This document shows positions 5,649-7,433 of a DNA stretch of 7,433 nt, in pieces. The stretch's first letter is position 1; each line of letters opens with the position of its first letter. The notes under the pieces are model-generated. The model did not search any database. It was not told where the DNA came from and saw nothing but the letters and a program-made list of their open reading frames with translations. The position numbers and the translations under genes are program-made. The stretch covers positions 1-7,433 of the forward strand of contig JAIVGU010000205.1 of assembly GCA_020201445.1 (NCBI GenBank), written 5' to 3'. The DNA is from Halobacteriales archaeon. GTDB taxonomy: Archaea; Thermoplasmatota; E2; JACPAO01; JAHFTW01.

Positions 5649-7273
5649 AGCTGGACCTGGCTGCGCTGGCTGCCCTCCACGGGAAGGGCAAGCGCCTCCT
5701 CTGGCCCACCGGGGCGGGGGTGGCGGTCTTCCTCCTGGTCTTCGCCGTGACGCCCTTCCACGGCCTGCCGGTCCTCCTGCTCTCCGCCGCCGCGGGAGGG
5801 GTCCTGGCCGCCGTGGTCGCCGCCGCGCCCCGCATCCTGGCCAACCGGCGCGGCGCCCGCATCGACGACGACCTGCCGTTCTTCATCACCCACTTCGGCG
5901 TCCTCGCCACCTCCAACCTGCCGCGCCAGGAGTTGCTGCACCTCCTCTCCGCCAACAAGGAGTATCCCGAGACCGCGGCGGAGATGGGCCGCATCCTGCG
6001 CCTCACGACCGAGTGGGGCCTGGGCCTCGCCGACGCGGTGCGCGCCGTGGCGCTTTCCACGCCGTCCCGGACCTTCTCCGCCTTCTTGCTCCGCCTCGCG
6101 CACTCCCTCGAGTCCGGCCAGTCGCTGGAGGGGTTCCTGATGAGCGAGCAGCGCGTCGTCATGGACGACTACCGCAGCCTCTACGAGGCCGACCTGCTGC
6201 GCATCGAGTCCTGGAAGGAGCTCTACACCAACTCGCTGATGACCGTCGGGTTCCTCTCCATCTTCGCCACCATCCTTCCCCTGTTCGCCGGCGGCAGCGC
6301 CCTCGTCTTCACCACCGCCGTCGCCGGCCTCACCGTCCTGCTGGAGCTGCTGCTGGGGGTCGTCCTGCTGGAGCGCCTCCCGCACGACGAGCTCTCCCCC
6401 ACCCGGCCCATCCGCACCCGCTTCGAGCGCCAGCTCCAGCGCATCCTGCTCGCCAGCGCGGGCGCCGCCGCCCTCCTCGGGGTCGTCGCCTTCCTGCTGT
6501 GGGGCCTGGGGCCCGCCCTGCTGGTGGCCGCCATCCCGATGGTCGTGCCCGGCGTCTACGCCGACCGCGAGGAGGCCGCCATCCGCCGCCGCGAGGCCGA
6601 CTACCCCGCCTTCATCCGCAGCCTGGGGGCCGCCGCGGCGGCGCGGGGCGGGGCCATCCGGGGGGTGCTGGGCAACCTGCAGGCCAACAACCTGGGCGAG
6701 CTCACCACCCCCGTGCGCGCCCTCCACCGCCGCCTGATGTGGCAGGTGGACGACCGGCGCTCCTGGCACTCCTTCGGCGAGCAGACCGAGAGCCGCCTCA
6801 TCGACTCCTTCTCCGACATGTTCGTGCAGGGCCTCGCCGCCGGCGGCAAGCCCGGCCCCATTAGCGCCATCATCAGCCAGAACATGCTCGAGGTGCTGTC
6901 GCTGCGCACCGCCCGCCGCGCCACCGCCGGGACGTTCAAGGGGCTCCTGCTGGGCCTCGGCATCGGCATGGCCTTCGTCCTGCTGATGGGCTCCGGCATC
7001 CTGGCCAAGCTCACCGACACCTTCAGCCAGACCGGGGGCGGCGCCCTCCAGGAGGGCCTGTTCACCCTCGTCCCGGCGCACGACATCGGCCTGGCGCAGG
7101 AGGTCCTGCTGGCGCTGGTGGCCATCCACGGGGTCGCCGCCGGCCTCTTCTTCGAGCTAGTGCAGGGGGGGCGCATCGAGGGGGCCGCCCTGCACGCCGC
7201 CGTCAACGTCGCCACGGGGGTCGGCACCGGCCTGCTGGTGCTGTGGGGCCTGCCGCACGTCGGCATCCTTTGA
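5645..7273 (+). CDS. arlJ: Archaellum membrane platform protein ArlJ (FlaJ)
   Basis: A 542-residue polytopic membrane protein of the T2SF/GspF-like family, typical in size for ArlJ. Hydrophobic segments are visible at about residues 20-36, 41-61, 197-217, 219-242, 267-285, 289-305, 433-452, 478-500 and 513-536. Between them lie two cytoplasmic helical domains: one around 70-190, beginning DDLPFFITHFGVLA, and one around 320-430, beginning YPAFIRSLG. This duplicated T2SF layout with a membrane-embedded C-terminus is the ArlJ pattern. ArlJ is the only integral-membrane core protein of the archaellum motor; its cytoplasmic loops contact the ArlI hexamer. The GTG at 5645 overlaps the previous stop and has a GGAGG site. 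The same frame stays open back to 3905, but that stretch reads as an Arg/Pro-rich shadow of the arlI genes and is not protein-like. It is the last gene of the visible operon. Confidence 0.93.
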   Translation: MKLDLAALAALHGKGKRLLWPTGAGVAVFLLVFAVTPFHGLPVLLLSAAAGGVLAAVVAAAPRILANRRGARIDDDLPFFITHFGVLATSNLPRQELLHLLSANKEYPETAAEMGRILRLTTEWGLGLADAVRAVALSTPSRTFSAFLLRLAHSLESGQSLEGFLMSEQRVVMDDYRSLYEADLLRIESWKELYTNSLMTVGFLSIFATILPLFAGGSALVFTTAVAGLTVLLELLLGVVLLERLPHDELSPTRPIRTRFERQLQRILLASAGAAALLGVVAFLLWGLGPALLVAAIPMVVPGVYADREEAAIRRREADYPAFIRSLGAAAAARGGAIRGVLGNLQANNLGELTTPVRALHRRLMWQVDDRRSWHSFGEQTESRLIDSFSDMFVQGLAAGGKPGPISAIISQNMLEVLSLRTARRATAGTFKGLLLGLGIGMAFVLLMGSGILAKLTDTFSQTGGGALQEGLFTLVPAHDIGLAQEVLLALVAIHGVAAGLFFELVQGGRIEGAALHAAVNVATGVGTGLLVLWGLPHVGIL

Positions 7274-7433
7274 TGGACACCTCTGCGCAGCGCAGGGCTG
7301 TCGGCCTGTCCACGAACGACAGACAACATCCGAACTAGCCGGGAGAGGCTGTGGGGGTTGGTGACCCGTGAAGCACCCCACAACCCATCACCGTGCCACA
7401 TGTGCCCCCCCAGCCGTCCCTGGAGGATGGCAC
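7274..7433. other. Non-coding 3' flank with several short hairpins
   Basis: After the arlJ stop I see no supported gene on either strand. The stretch is less GC-rich than the operon. Inverted repeats in order: CTGCG/CGCAG with a 3-nt loop (7283-7295); CTGTC/GACAG with a 7-nt loop (7306-7322); AGCC/GGCT with a 6-nt loop (7337-7350); and TGTGGGG/CCCCACA with a 19-nt loop (7350-7382), which competes with GGGTTG/CAACCC (7355-7360 with 7381-7386). None is followed by a T-run, so a terminator cannot be called. GGAGG directly followed by ATG at 7427 is too tightly spaced to argue for a gene start. Confidence 0.4.

Noticed and set aside
1512..7129. Long minus-strand open frames (for example 1512-2591, 2461-3786, 4050-5597, 5492-7129)
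   Set aside because: All lie opposite well-supported + strand genes and translate to Gly/Ala/Val/Asp/His-rich or Arg-rich text without domains, as expected from GC-rich third positions.
7306..7322. Five-base-pair stem with seven-base loop resembling a tRNA anticodon arm
   Set aside because: On the + strand the loop lacks U33; on the - strand position 37 is not a purine; no acceptor, D or T arms flank it on either strand.
7397..7404. Palindrome CACATGTG near the right edge as a possible operator
   Set aside because: A single 8-bp palindrome with no adjacent promoter elements or second copy is expected by chance.

Overview
The window holds most of one archaellum (archaeal flagellum, arl/fla) motor operon, read entirely on the + strand. 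In order it contains the 3' part of an arlC/D/E-type gene, arlF, arlG, arlH, two consecutive arlI-type ATPase genes, and arlJ. All calls rest on motifs and gene order read from the sequence; no database search was run.

Organism: the genes are of archaeal type. Having arlC/D/E and no arlX among the visible genes points to a euryarchaeal-style system rather than a crenarchaeal one. The DNA is very GC-rich (about 70% by eye). The proteins lack the strong acidity of haloarchaea, so a GC-rich Thermoplasmatota-like or related archaeon is my first guess. Archaellum operons are also known in some Chloroflexota, and the intergenic repeat seen here would not be out of place in such a bacterium, so the host is not settled.

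Layout: 2-892 is the end of an ArlC/D/E cytosolic-ring protein whose start lies left of the window. 892-1308 and 1309-1746 are the small membrane-anchored stator proteins ArlF and ArlG. 1749-2480 is the RecA-fold regulator ArlH. 2481-2571 is the only real intergenic gap inside the operon and is mostly a 62-nt inverted repeat built from 9-nt units. 2572-4101 and 4098-5648 are two full-length, catalytically intact but diverged ArlI ATPases. 5645-7273 is the membrane platform ArlJ. 7274-7433 is non-coding as far as I can see, with several short hairpins.

How the parts work together: ArlF/ArlG anchor the motor outside the membrane, ArlJ is the membrane platform, ArlI hexamers drive assembly and rotation, ArlH docks on ArlI, and the ArlC/D/E ring surrounds them and receives chemotaxis input. 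Start codons overlap or abut the previous stop nearly everywhere, usually behind a GGAGG Shine-Dalgarno sequence, which suggests translational coupling. The chain breaks only at the repeat before the first arlI. The most unusual point is the tandem pair of arlI genes where one is normal. Each copy departs from the family consensus at different motifs, suggesting division of labour or a mixed hexamer. Archaellins, the prearchaellin peptidase ArlK and chemotaxis adaptors are not in the window.
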